The position numbers and the translations under genes were made by a program. The notes below the pieces were generated by a model. That model ran no database searches and was not told where the DNA came from. It saw nothing but the letters and a program-made list of their open reading frames with translations. Source: Psychromicrobium lacuslunae (lineage in GTDB: Bacteria; Actinomycetota; Actinomycetes; Actinomycetales; Micrococcaceae). Taken from it: 64,000 nt of DNA. The DNA is taken from the NCBI RefSeq assembly GCF_000950575.1, contig NZ_CP011005.1, positions 868,001 through 932,000 of the forward strand, written 5' to 3'. Below are positions 44,125-53,223 of this stretch, one piece after another; position 1 is the stretch's first letter, and every line of letters starts with the position of its first letter.

Positions 44125-45666
44125 TCACCATGGACTGACCTTGTAATCCTTTAAGAAGCTCCCGTACAGATCCACTCCGGCTTCACCCATCACGATCGGA
44201 TCGTAGACCCGGGCCGCGCCGTCGACCAGGTCGAGCGGGGCGTGGAAGCCTTCCTCGGCCAGCCGGATCTTGGTTTCGTGCGGCCGCTCGTCGGTGATCC
44301 AGCCGGTGTCGACCGCCGTCATCAGGATGCCATCGCTCTCCAGCATTTCCCCGGCCGAGGTCCTGGTCATCATGTTTAGCGAGGCCTTGGCCATATTGGT
44401 GTGCGGGTGCCCCGGCCCCTTATAAGCCCGAGCGAACTGGCCCTCCATCGCCGAAACGTTCACAATGTACTTCCGCCGCGCGCTGGCCCGCCGCATTGCC
44501 GGTCGCAACCGGGAAACCAGCAGGAACGGCGCGGTCACATTGCAGAGCTGCACTTCAAGCATTTCCAGCGGGTCGACCTGATCGACCACCTGGGTCCAGG
44601 AATTGATATTGCCCAGATCCGGCACTAAGCCGCCGGCATCAATCGCGGTGCCCGCCAAATGCTTCTCCAGCGAGGCCGAGCCGCTCTGCAGTGCCTGCGA
44701 GGTCAGCGCCAGCGAGGTCAAAGCGTCGGCTGCCAGCACGGGATGCTCGCCGAGCGAGGAGGCCAGCGCCAGCGGGTGCTTATCGTGGGCGTGTCCGAAG
44801 GTGAGCAACCGCGGCCCGCCCTGGGCCTCGCTCAGCTCGGCGGGCAGCGGAGTATTTTCCGCGTCGGCCAGCGGCTGGTAGGCGCCAGGGGAGCGTCGCA
44901 CGGTCTGCGCTGCATTATTGATCAGAATGTCCAGCGGCTCCGCCGAAAGAGAATCGGTCAGCGCAATCACTTGCGAGGGATCGCGCAAATCAATGCCGAC
45001 AATCTGCAAGCGGTGCAGCCACTCCGCGGAGTCCTCCATCGCGGCGAAGCGTCGGGCGGCGTCGTTCGGGAACCGGGTGGTGATGGTGGTGTGGGCGCCG
45101 TCGCGCAGTAGCCGGAGCGCAATGTACATACCGATCTTTGCCCGGCCACCGGTGAGCAGTGCCCGCTTACCACTTAGATCGGTCCGCGCATCGCGTTTGG
45201 AATGGTTGAACGCGGCGCACTCCGGGCAGAGCTGGTGATAAAAAGCATCCACCTGGGTATAGGGCTGCTTGCAGATATAACAGGGCCGTGGCCGTTGCAA
45301 CACCCCAGCGATCTCTCCGGAGGCCGAAGAGGACAGCTTATTTCCCCGCGTCTCATCGTCAATCCGATCCGGTGCGGCGGTCGCGGTCAGCGCAATCACC
45401 GCCCGATCGGCTTCGGCCACCGCGTCGCGCTTCACCACCCGGCGGTAGCGTTTCACCGCCTTGAACATTTTGCCGGTGGCACGGCGCACCGCAATATAAC
45501 GCGGGTCTTCCTCGTCCAGCAGATGCACCCGGCCCAGCACCCGGAGCGCGGTTTCGATCTCCTCGGCGCTCAGCTGGGCGGCCTGCTGCTGCTCGGCCTC
45601 GGCTTGGGCTGCTTCCTCTGGGCCGTCTAATTCATCGGGACTGGCGAAGGACTCGGTATTACTCAC
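44125..45666 (-). CDS. SDR family oxidoreductase with N-terminal helical and zinc-ribbon region
   Basis: A 513-residue protein. Residues 1-120 are helical and acidic. A four-cysteine ribbon follows: CYIC at 129-132 and CPEC at 147-150. Then a Rossmann domain begins with TGGRAKIG near 172-179, NNAAQT near 258 and a long SDR body ending VDLYGSFLKDYKV. The catalytic region VNVSAMEGQFARAYKGPGHPHTNMAKAS has the serine and a Lys but no YxxxK tyrosine in the usual register. The pairing of a zinc ribbon with an SDR is an uncommon architecture. The substrate is unknown. Confidence 0.85.
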   Translation of the reverse strand: MSNTESFASPDELDGPEEAAQAEAEQQQAAQLSAEEIETALRVLGRVHLLDEEDPRYIAVRRATGKMFKAVKRYRRVVKRDAVAEADRAVIALTATAAPDRIDDETRGNKLSSSASGEIAGVLQRPRPCYICKQPYTQVDAFYHQLCPECAAFNHSKRDARTDLSGKRALLTGGRAKIGMYIALRLLRDGAHTTITTRFPNDAARRFAAMEDSAEWLHRLQIVGIDLRDPSQVIALTDSLSAEPLDILINNAAQTVRRSPGAYQPLADAENTPLPAELSEAQGGPRLLTFGHAHDKHPLALASSLGEHPVLAADALTSLALTSQALQSGSASLEKHLAGTAIDAGGLVPDLGNINSWTQVVDQVDPLEMLEVQLCNVTAPFLLVSRLRPAMRRASARRKYIVNVSAMEGQFARAYKGPGHPHTNMAKASLNMMTRTSAGEMLESDGILMTAVDTGWITDERPHETKIRLAEEGFHAPLDLVDGAARVYDPIVMGEAGVDLYGSFLKDYKVSPW

Positions 45667-45718
45667 CCAGTAATTTTAGACGCACAAATACTAGGCCCAC
45701 AGCACACCGAAGCTAGCA

Positions 45719-47194
45719 CTAGCGCGCCGCTTGCCCAGCGCCGCCAGAATCCGCAGAGGCGGCAGCTGCACTGCTCGCGGACGAACTTGCTGACGACCCC
45801 GAAGCCGAAGCCTCTGCGCTCGAGGCGGCGAAACTTCCCGATGCGCTGGCCGAGCTCGCAGCAGCGCCGTCCTCGGCGGCAGCGTGCGCGGTGGCGTGCT
45901 CCGCCGTCACACGCTCCGCCGCAGCTGGCTCAGCGGAAGCAGCAGCCTTCGGCTCCGGAGCCGGTACCACCTGTCCTTTGGTCAGCACGGTGATCCCGGA
46001 CTCGGTGATCCGGAAGCCCTGCGCGGCGTCTTGAGCCGGATCAACGCCGATGGTTGCGCCGGCAGGCACCCGCACATTCTTATCCAGAATCGCCTTGCGC
46101 ACCACGGCGCCGGGCCCAATCGTCACCTTGTCCATCAGCACCGAATCCTCGACGATGGCACCCTCGGCGATATAGACGTCGTGACCCAGCACGCTGCCGG
46201 TCACCGTGCCGCCGGAGATCACCACGCCATTGGAAACAATTGAGTCTTCGGCGGTTCCCGGGGTGGATTCGCCCCGCACCAGCTTGGCGGGCGGGGAAAT
46301 CGACTGCCGGGTGTAGATCGGCCATTCCAGGTTGTAAAGGTTGAACACCGGGAGTGGTGAGATCAGGTCCATTTGTGCGTCGAAGTACGAGTCGAGGGTG
46401 CCGACGTCGCGCCAGTAATAGCGGTCCCTGTCGGTGGCTCCTGGAATGTCATTGTGGTTGAAGTCGTAGACTCCGGCCTCGCCGCGTTCCACAAAATACG
46501 GGATGATATCGCCGCCCATATCGTGCTTGGTGTCCAGCCGTTCGGCGTCGTGGTCCAGGGCGTCCAGCAAATCAGTGGTGGTGAAAACGTAGTTACCCAT
46601 TGAGGCCAGGAACTGGCTGGGGTCTTCGTCGAGCCCCGGGGTGGATTCAGGTTTCTCCACAAAAGCCTTGATCCGCCCGGCATTTTCCGGGTCGCTTTCA
46701 ATCACTCCGAACGAGGGTGCGAGCTCAAGCGGTTGCCGTACCCCGGCCACCGTAACCGCCAGCCCGGAAGCGATATGGGCCTCCACCATCTGCGAGAAAT
46801 CCATCCGGTAGACGTGATCCGCGCCGACCACCACGACATAATCTGGCTGCGCATCGTGGATCAGGTTCAAGGACTGATAGATGGCATTAGCGCTGCCCAG
46901 GAACCAGCTCTTACCGCGGCGCTGCTGCGCCGGTACCGAAGCTACGTAGTTGCCGAGCAGGTTCGACATCCGCCAGGTCTCGGAGATGTGCCGGTCCAGG
47001 GAGTGGGATTTGTACTGGGTGAGCACCACCACCTGGCGGTAACCAGAATTCACCAAATTGGAGAGCGCGAAATCGATCAGTCGGTAGCCACCGGCAAAGG
47101 GCACAGCTGGTTTAGCCCGGTCAGTGGTCAGCGGCATTAGCCGATTCCCCTCGCCGCCCGCCAGCACTATTGCCAGAACCTTCGTTACCGCCAT
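45719..47194 (-). CDS. glgC: Glucose-1-phosphate adenylyltransferase with Ala/Ser-rich tail
   Basis: A 491-residue GlgC making ADP-glucose for glycogen and maltose-1-phosphate. The nucleotidyltransferase motif [11 protein letters not shown] is near residues 13-23, with [27 protein letters not shown] and a left-handed beta-helix at the C-terminus ([19 protein letters not shown]). The enzyme ends near residue 407; an extra about 85 residues almost wholly of Ala, Ser, Glu and Gly follow and are not part of the family. The start ATG at 47194 is divergent from glgA with 94 nt between. Confidence 0.95.
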   Translation of the reverse strand: MAVTKVLAIVLAGGEGNRLMPLTTDRAKPAVPFAGGYRLIDFALSNLVNSGYRQVVVLTQYKSHSLDRHISETWRMSNLLGNYVASVPAQQRRGKSWFLGSANAIYQSLNLIHDAQPDYVVVVGADHVYRMDFSQMVEAHIASGLAVTVAGVRQPLELAPSFGVIESDPENAGRIKAFVEKPESTPGLDEDPSQFLASMGNYVFTTTDLLDALDHDAERLDTKHDMGGDIIPYFVERGEAGVYDFNHNDIPGATDRDRYYWRDVGTLDSYFDAQMDLISPLPVFNLYNLEWPIYTRQSISPPAKLVRGESTPGTAEDSIVSNGVVISGGTVTGSVLGHDVYIAEGAIVEDSVLMDKVTIGPGAVVRKAILDKNVRVPAGATIGVDPAQDAAQGFRITESGITVLTKGQVVPAPEPKAAASAEPAAAERVTAEHATAHAAAEDGAAASSASASGSFAASSAEASASGSSASSSASSAAAASADSGGAGQAAR

Positions 47195-47288
47195 GATGCT
47201 CTCACCAAGCCTTTCCCCGAGAAGGGGGTCAATCGTTCGACGTCGAACACCTTCACACTAGAACACGAAGCGCGCGAAGCACTACCGT

Positions 47289-48503
47289 ATGAGCATGCGC
47301 ATCGATATTGTGACCAAAGAATTCCCGCCGGAGATATACGGAGGCGCTGGGGTTCACGTCGCCGAGCTCTCCCGAGTGCTCGCCCCGCAGCTGGATTTGA
47401 GGGTTCGCGCTTTCGGCGCACCGCGGGCCGCTGACTATTTTGGTGCCCAAGTTTCCTCTTATCAGACGCCCGCGGATCTGGTCGAGCAGAACGCAGCACT
47501 GCAAACCTTAGGTCTTGATTTACGCATTGTGCCGGACATCACCGGTGCCGATTTGGTGCATTCGCACACCTGGTACGCCAATATGGCCGGGCACTTGGCT
47601 TCGTTGTTGCATGGCATCCCGCACGTGCTGAGCGCGCATTCGCTCGAGCCGCTGCGGCCCTGGAAGGCCGAGCAACTGGCTGGGGGCTATGCACTGTCCT
47701 CCTGGGCGGAGAAGACCGCCTATGAAGCGGCCGCCGCGATCATCGCAGTGTCCGCCGGAATGCGGGCCGACATTCTGCGCTGCTATCCCGAGGTGGACCC
47801 GGCCAAGGTCAAGGTGGTGCATAACGGTATCGACGTCCAACAGTGGCAGCCCGCTGTCGACGCCGACAGCGTTGAGCTGGTGCGATCACTCGGCGTCGAC
47901 CCATCGCGACCCTCGGTGCTCTGGGTCGGCCGGATCACCCGGCAAAAAGGTGTGCCCTACCTACTGCGCGCTGCGGCTCTCTTGCCCGCTGAGGCGCAAT
48001 TGGTGCTCTGCGCCGGGGCCGCCGACACCCCGGAGCTGGGGGAGGAAGTCGCCGGGCTGATTGACGGCCTGCGCAAAGAACGCGGTGACGACGGCGTGGT
48101 GTTGATCGAGCGAATGCTGCCGCGGCGCGAGCTCATCGCCCTACTCTCGCAGGCCACCGTCTTTGCCTGCCCCTCGATCTACGAGCCGCTCGGCATTGTT
48201 AACCTGGAGGCGATGGCTTGCGGTACCGCCGTGGTAGCCAGTGCCACCGGAGGGATCCCGGAGGTGGTCGACGACGGCGTGACCGGGCTTTTAGTGCCTC
48301 TGGAGCAGGTCACCGATGGCACCGGAACGCCACTGGATCCGGAGAAGTTCGTCGGTGATTTTGCCGAGGCGCTGACCGCTGCGCTGACTGATCCGGATCG
48401 GGCCCGCAAGATGGGGATTGCTGGCCGGGCTCGCGCCGAGGCGCACTTCTCCTGGGACGCTATTGCGGAGCAGACCATTGAGGTGTACCGCAGCGTGCTA
48501 TGA
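47289..48503 (+). CDS. glgA: GlgA/GlgM-type glycogen synthase, actinobacterial family
   Basis: A 404-residue GT4 glycosyltransferase using ADP-glucose. The N-terminus begins RIDIVTKEFPPEIYGGAGVHVAEL, the VGRITRQKGVPYLL block binds the nucleotide, and the retaining-GT motif is YEPLGIVNLEAMACG with its E-x7-E. The length and N-terminus match the corynebacterial/mycobacterial family rather than the long bacterial GlgA; the M. tuberculosis counterpart makes maltose-1-phosphate. Pairing with divergent glgC supports the pathway. ATG at 47289 (or 47295). Confidence 0.93.
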   Translation: MSMRIDIVTKEFPPEIYGGAGVHVAELSRVLAPQLDLRVRAFGAPRAADYFGAQVSSYQTPADLVEQNAALQTLGLDLRIVPDITGADLVHSHTWYANMAGHLASLLHGIPHVLSAHSLEPLRPWKAEQLAGGYALSSWAEKTAYEAAAAIIAVSAGMRADILRCYPEVDPAKVKVVHNGIDVQQWQPAVDADSVELVRSLGVDPSRPSVLWVGRITRQKGVPYLLRAAALLPAEAQLVLCAGAADTPELGEEVAGLIDGLRKERGDDGVVLIERMLPRRELIALLSQATVFACPSIYEPLGIVNLEAMACGTAVVASATGGIPEVVDDGVTGLLVPLEQVTDGTGTPLDPEKFVGDFAEALTAALTDPDRARKMGIAGRARAEAHFSWDAIAEQTIEVYRSVL

Positions 48504-48583
48504 CGCGCGCGGGGTGAGCGAGCGATCCACGGTGGGAGGGGCGTAGTTCCCCGACGATAACCCGCCCACGAGGTGCGCTGGAC

Positions 48584-48653
48584 CCCACTGAATCGAGGGC
48601 TTCAGTGGGTTAAACAGTCTGGCCCCAGCGAATCCTTTGATTCACTGGGGCCA
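48584..48653. terminator. Paired hairpins between convergent glgA and acyl-CoA oxidase genes
   Basis: First stem CCCACTGAA (48584-48592) with TTCAGTGGG (48601-48609). The second stem pairs TGGCCCCAGCGAATC (48620-48634) with GATTCACTGGGGCCA (48639-48653), with one mismatch and a CTTT loop. The 15-mer TGGCCCCAGCGAATC also occurs at 1971-1985. This is a probable bidirectional terminator. Confidence 0.75.
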
Positions 48654-48732
48654 GCTATGCCGGAGCCTACGACAGACCCGCCGCACCCTACTGCCTTTGC
48701 ACCCTACTGGGTGGGGAGCCGGGCGCTGTTAG

Positions 48733-50820
48733 TTAGCGCTTCTTACTCGCCTGCTTCTGCTTGAGCAGCAGAATCTTTTCGTCAATCGGCGCTGAACCGG
48801 AGGCGCGCTGTTTACGGAAGTAATCCGCCGCCTCGTCCTGACGCTGTTTCTCCGCGCCGGAGGAGATCGGGGCCCGCAAGTGTTCCTGGGTGTAACCGAA
48901 GGCGTCCACCAATTCCAGGGCGTGCGGGCGAATCTTGGTTAGCAGCCGGTTGATGTAGTCGCCGACGGTGCGGGCCCGCTGCATCGAAAGTCGGCCGTTC
49001 ATGAGGTACCAGGAGAGGTGCTTCTCGATCAGGCCGAGACCAAACAGGTCACGAACCCAGGTCAGTACTTCTTTGGTCTTCGGGTCGGAGACCTTGGCCA
49101 AGCCTTCGGTGAACGCTTCCCATTGCAGCAGCTCGGCATGCGCCCGGGCCGCTTCAATCAGCTCGTCTTGGTGCTGATTGAAGACCGCGGCGGCCTTCGC
49201 CTGCGGCAGCTTCGCGGCGTCCTTCAAAGCATTGCCAACCTCGGCCACCATCGCCTCGACCCGCTCGGTGAGCAGCGCTCGCTGGCTTTCTTCGTCCTTC
49301 AAAGCAATCGCTGAACGCTGCACGCTGCCGGTATCGGCGACAAACTGGGCGACCTGACGCAGGCCGGTCTTGTTCACTGCGACGTCGGTGGCCTGGCTGA
49401 CCGCGAAGCGCGCCAGCACGCCAAAGTCGACATTGCGGAACTCCTTCGCATAATCGGCTAGCAAACGCTTGGCCACCAGTTGCAGCAGGATGGTGTTATC
49501 ACCTTCAAAGGTGGCGTAAATATCCAGATCCGCGCGCAGCGAGGCAAAGCGGTTCTCGATCAGGAATCCGGAACCGCCACAGGCTTCACGGGCCTCTTGT
49601 AGCGTGTCCAAGGCATGCCAGGTGGAAAGCGATTTGAGCGCCGCCGCCAGGGTCTCCAGGTCTTGGCGATCCTCGTCGGTATCGTGCGCTCCGGAGAAGA
49701 CACCGTCGAACTTCTTCAGCAACTGCTCGTGGGCGAAGCTCGCCGCGTAGGTGGTGGCGAGCCTGCTGAACAAGCGACGCTGGTGCCGCTGATAGTCGAG
49801 CAGAACCTCCTCCTCGGTATCCGAGCTGGCGTTGAACTGGCGACGCTCGGAAGCGTACTGAATGGCGATCTTGAGCGCGATCTTGGAGGCGGCAACCGCA
49901 GCCCCATCGAGCGAGACCCGACCCTGCACCAGGGTGCCGATCATGGTGAAGAAGCGACGCCCCGGGCTGGCGATTGCCGAGCTGTAATTACCCTCGGCAT
50001 CAACGTTGCCGTAGCGGTTAAGCAGATGAGTGCGCGGCACCCGGACCTGATTGAAGTGCAGCCGACCATTGTCGATGCCGTTCAGGCCACCCTTGATGCC
50101 GTCGTCCTCGCCGCCCACACCGGGCATGAACTCATGGGTCTGCGGGTCGCGCAACTGAACGTAAAAAGCGTGTACGCCGTGGTTAACACCCTTGGTGACC
50201 AGCTGCGCGAAGACCACCGCGGCCAGGCCATCAATGGCCGCATTGCCGATGTAGTCCTTCCAAGCCGCCCGGAACGGAGTGTGGATGACGAATTCCTCGG
50301 TGGCTTCGTCGTAGGTCGCCGTGGTGGCAATCGAGGCCACATCGGAACCGTGACCGGTCTCGGTCATTGCGAAGCAGCCCGGGATCTCCAGGCTCATAAT
50401 GCCCGGCAGCCATTTGTCTTGGTGTTCTTGGCTGCCCAGGTGCATTACCGCGGCACCGAACAGGCCCCACTGCACACCGGCCTTGATCTGCAAGGATGGA
50501 TCAGCGGTGACCAGTTCCTCGAAGCCAGCGATATTGCCGCCATGGTCTTCATCGCCGCCTAGGCGCTTGGGGAAAGCGCGATGCACCGCCTTGGCGTCGA
50601 CCAGCAACTTGAGTTGCCTAAAGGCACGCTCGCGATGCTCGAAATGGGTGAGTCCCTCGACTTTGTGCACATCGGGCAGGGCAGCCAGTTCGCGGGCCAG
50701 CTTACGAGTGCTGGCCCACTCACCGAGCAATAACTCGCCGAGTTCAGCGGTGTCGATATGGTCCGACTGATCGGCACCACTCGGGCGGGATTCGCTTGCC
50801 GCTACTTTGCTTTCAGACAT
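48733..50820 (-). CDS. Acyl-CoA oxidase/dehydrogenase family enzyme
   Basis: A 695-residue FAD-dependent enzyme of the acyl-CoA oxidase branch rather than the about 380-residue dehydrogenase type. FAD- and substrate-binding blocks are GCFAMTETGHGSDVASI, IHTPFRAAWKDYIGNAA and the ACOX-type QRRQFNASS region; REACGGSGFLIENRF lies near 405-420. It catalyses the first oxidation of beta-oxidation. Start ATG at 50820. Convergent with glgA; the TetR gene lies upstream on the same strand, 54 nt away, so the two may share control. Confidence 0.9.
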   Translation of the reverse strand: MSESKVAASESRPSGADQSDHIDTAELGELLLGEWASTRKLARELAALPDVHKVEGLTHFEHRERAFRQLKLLVDAKAVHRAFPKRLGGDEDHGGNIAGFEELVTADPSLQIKAGVQWGLFGAAVMHLGSQEHQDKWLPGIMSLEIPGCFAMTETGHGSDVASIATTATYDEATEEFVIHTPFRAAWKDYIGNAAIDGLAAVVFAQLVTKGVNHGVHAFYVQLRDPQTHEFMPGVGGEDDGIKGGLNGIDNGRLHFNQVRVPRTHLLNRYGNVDAEGNYSSAIASPGRRFFTMIGTLVQGRVSLDGAAVAASKIALKIAIQYASERRQFNASSDTEEEVLLDYQRHQRRLFSRLATTYAASFAHEQLLKKFDGVFSGAHDTDEDRQDLETLAAALKSLSTWHALDTLQEAREACGGSGFLIENRFASLRADLDIYATFEGDNTILLQLVAKRLLADYAKEFRNVDFGVLARFAVSQATDVAVNKTGLRQVAQFVADTGSVQRSAIALKDEESQRALLTERVEAMVAEVGNALKDAAKLPQAKAAAVFNQHQDELIEAARAHAELLQWEAFTEGLAKVSDPKTKEVLTWVRDLFGLGLIEKHLSWYLMNGRLSMQRARTVGDYINRLLTKIRPHALELVDAFGYTQEHLRAPISSGAEKQRQDEAADYFRKQRASGSAPIDEKILLLKQKQASKKR

Positions 50821-50874
50821 TGGGAGTCCTTTGCTCTCTGGTTCTGATGGAGGATGAAAAGCTTTTCTACGTGC

Positions 50875-51579
50875 TTACTTCGGAAGGTTGAGTTGGGTTT
50901 CGATGCCGAGGAACAGCCATTGGGTGATCTGTTCCGCCATTTCCTCAGCGTCGGGTCGGTTGCCCTGGGTTTCCCGGGCGCCATCCAACCAGGACTCGCC
51001 TGCGGTGCGCACCAAGCCGATGGCAGCTGTTGGCCAATACCGGGCCAGCGGGGTCTCCGCTCCGCCAAAGTGTTCGCGCATCGGGGCGGCCACCATCTCA
51101 ATAATGGCGTCGAAAAACCCGCCCAGCGCACCACCAGCGTGACCGATATCGGGCACCTTGGCGACGCCCTGGCCGGGGGCAGCCTGGGTGACAAAGGCGT
51201 AAACATTGGGGGAGGTCTCAGCCATGTGTAAGTAGGCGGAAACCATGTTTTTCAAGCCATTTCGCGGATCGCGAGCGGTCTTGATTGCGGAGAAGATCAC
51301 TCCTTGCATCTGGCCGATCACCACTTCGCCGACGGCCTGCTGCAGCCCGGCCTTATCACCGAAGTAGCGGTAGAAGACTGATTTCGAGGTGCCAGCGGCG
51401 GCGGCAATATCGTCCATCGAAGCGTCCGGTCCGAGCCGGTGCACGGCGCGCCGGGCGACTTTGATTAGCTCAGCGCGACGCTGCTCTCGGTGGCTGGCCC
51501 AGCGTGCCGAGCGGCCATCAACCGAGTGTTCCTCGGCGGAGTCCGCAGTGGCGGTCACAATAAGCGAAGCGGTGTTCAC
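50875..51579 (-). CDS. TetR family regulator of the fatty-acid module
   Basis: A 234-residue TetR repressor. The HTH lies at about residues 37-85: RAELIKVARRAVHRLGPDAS, MDDIAAAAGTSKSVFYRYFG. The C-terminal ligand domain is Ala/Gly-rich. It starts at GTG 51579, whose first base directly abuts a 31-bp palindrome at 51580-51610, the likely operator. That position lets it control its own gene and the divergent thiolase operon; the effector is probably an acyl-CoA, by analogy only. Confidence 0.9.
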   Translation of the reverse strand: MNTASLIVTATADSAEEHSVDGRSARWASHREQRRAELIKVARRAVHRLGPDASMDDIAAAAGTSKSVFYRYFGDKAGLQQAVGEVVIGQMQGVIFSAIKTARDPRNGLKNMVSAYLHMAETSPNVYAFVTQAAPGQGVAKVPDIGHAGGALGGFFDAIIEMVAAPMREHFGGAETPLARYWPTAAIGLVRTAGESWLDGARETQGNRPDAEEMAEQITQWLFLGIETQLNLPK

Positions 51580-51610
51580 GATACCCAGCGTATCAGGTAC
51601 GCTAGGTATC
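51580..51610. promoter_or_regulatory. Palindromic TetR operator in the divergent promoter
   Basis: GATACCCAGCGTA at 51580-51592 and TACGCTAGGTATC at 51598-51610 are inverted with one mismatch around a 5-nt centre. It lies between the TetR start (51579) and the thiolase start (51671), inside both promoter regions. Spacing and length suit a TetR dimer. Confidence 0.8.
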
Positions 51611-51670
51611 GGTAACCTTTGTGGGCCTATCCTTAAGTCAGGCCCGTCATTTTTTCCTCAGGAGTTCAGA

Positions 51671-53221
51671 ATGGCCACTCAGAACAGTTCCAACGCCGAC
51701 CGTCCGGCCGCTACTCCAGCTCAGCCGAAACCAGCATCGCCAGCAAAGCCTGCACCCAAGCCCGCGGCTGCTGCGAAACCGACCTCGTCGCCCACGCCAG
51801 GGTCCGAGTCGCCAGTATCCGAATCGCCGGTGTCCGAGTCGAAAGTTGCTTCTGCTCCCGCGGTAAGCTCGGCAGCGAGCAAGCCGTTGACCGCCGGCGG
51901 CGGCCTACGCAGCGCCGTGGTGATCGGCGGCAATCGGATTCCTTTCGCGCGCAGTGGTGGTGCATACACCTACGCCTCTAATCTCTCCATGCTGACCGCG
52001 GCCCTGGACGGCTTGATTGCCCGCTTTGGCCTGCAGAACGAACGAATCGGCGAGGTCGCGGCCGGGGCGGTACTGAAGCATTCACGCGATTTCAACCTGA
52101 CTCGCGAAGCCGTGCTTGGCTCTGCGCTTTCCCCTGAGACCCCCGCCTACGATGTGCAGATGGCCTGTGCTACTGGCGTCGAGACGGTGCTCAGCCTGGC
52201 CGATAAAATCAAGCTCGGCCGGATTGATTCAGCGATTGCCGGCGGTGTTGACTCGGCTTCGGACGCGCCGATTGCGGTCAGCGAAGGACTGCGTACCGCA
52301 TTACTCGATCTGAGCCGGGCTAAGACGCTTGGTCAGCGCCTGCAGATTCTTAGCAAGATCCGGCCCAAAGATTTGACCCCCAATGCGCCGAGCACGGGTG
52401 AGCCGCGCACCGGACTGTCAATGGGGGAGCACCAGGCGATCACCACCGCTGAGTGGAAGATCAGTCGTCAGGCGCAAGACAAACTAGCCCTGGCGAGCCA
52501 CCAGAACCTTGCCGCCGCCTACGACCGCGGCTTCTTCGACGACCTGATCACTTCCTATAAAGGCCTGAGCAAGGATTCGAATTTGCGCGCGGATTCGACG
52601 TTGGAGAAGCTCGGCAAGCTCAAGCCGGTGTTCGGCAAGCGACTGGGGGCTGAGGCCACCATGACAGCTGGTAACTCCACGCCATTGACTGATGGCGCAT
52701 CGTCGGTGTTGCTCGGCTCTGAGGAATGGGCGAGATCCAAGGATCTGCCCATTCTCGCCAAGGTGATCGATGGCGAGGCCGGTGCGGTTGACTTTGTGCA
52801 CGGTAAGGACGGCTTGTTGATGGCTCCGGCCTTCGCAGTGCCGCGTTTGCTGGCTCGGAATGGCCTGAGCTTGGCGGATTTCGATTTCTACGAGATTCAC
52901 GAGGCCTTCGCCGGAACCGTGCTGAGCACGCTGGCGGCCTGGGAGGATGAGAAGTTTGGCCGGGAACGGCTCGGACTGGACGGTGCGTTCGGATCTATCG
53001 ACCGCAGCAAGCTCAATGTCAACGGTTCTTCGCTCGCGGCCGGCCACCCCTTCGCTGCTACCGGAGGCCGGATCGTGGCAAGCCTGTCAAAGATGCTGCA
53101 CGAAAAGGGCTCGGTGGATGGCCGACCTGCCCGCGGTTTGATCTCCGTTTGTGCGGCGGGTGGCCAAGGCGTGGTTGCAATTCTGGAAGCGTATGTCCCC
53201 ACTGATGGAGAATCCAAGTAA
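51671..53221 (+). CDS. Acetyl-CoA C-acyltransferase (FadA2-like thiolase) with disordered N-terminus
   Basis: A 516-residue thiolase. The active-site Cys is near residue 166 in ACATGVET; the second half has NGSSLAAGHPFAATG (His) and SVCAAGGQGV (Cys). The first about 70 residues are Ala/Pro/Ser/Lys-rich and contain SPVSESPVSES, an extension not part of the fold. Start ATG at 51671 with CAGGAG upstream. It splits 3-ketoacyl-CoA to acetyl-CoA in beta-oxidation, or the reverse. It leads an operon with a FabG4-like reductase and a MaoC hydratase, the order known for mycobacterial fadA2-fabG4-htdX genes, though orientation differs. Confidence 0.92.
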   Translation: MATQNSSNADRPAATPAQPKPASPAKPAPKPAAAAKPTSSPTPGSESPVSESPVSESKVASAPAVSSAASKPLTAGGGLRSAVVIGGNRIPFARSGGAYTYASNLSMLTAALDGLIARFGLQNERIGEVAAGAVLKHSRDFNLTREAVLGSALSPETPAYDVQMACATGVETVLSLADKIKLGRIDSAIAGGVDSASDAPIAVSEGLRTALLDLSRAKTLGQRLQILSKIRPKDLTPNAPSTGEPRTGLSMGEHQAITTAEWKISRQAQDKLALASHQNLAAAYDRGFFDDLITSYKGLSKDSNLRADSTLEKLGKLKPVFGKRLGAEATMTAGNSTPLTDGASSVLLGSEEWARSKDLPILAKVIDGEAGAVDFVHGKDGLLMAPAFAVPRLLARNGLSLADFDFYEIHEAFAGTVLSTLAAWEDEKFGRERLGLDGAFGSIDRSKLNVNGSSLAAGHPFAATGGRIVASLSKMLHEKGSVDGRPARGLISVCAAGGQGVVAILEAYVPTDGESK

Positions 53222-53223
53222 TC

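Noticed and set aside
49615-50562. A 315-codon open frame opposite the acyl-CoA oxidase gene
   Set aside because: Fully antisense to a clear conserved gene; it arises from GC-rich codon structure and has no family features.
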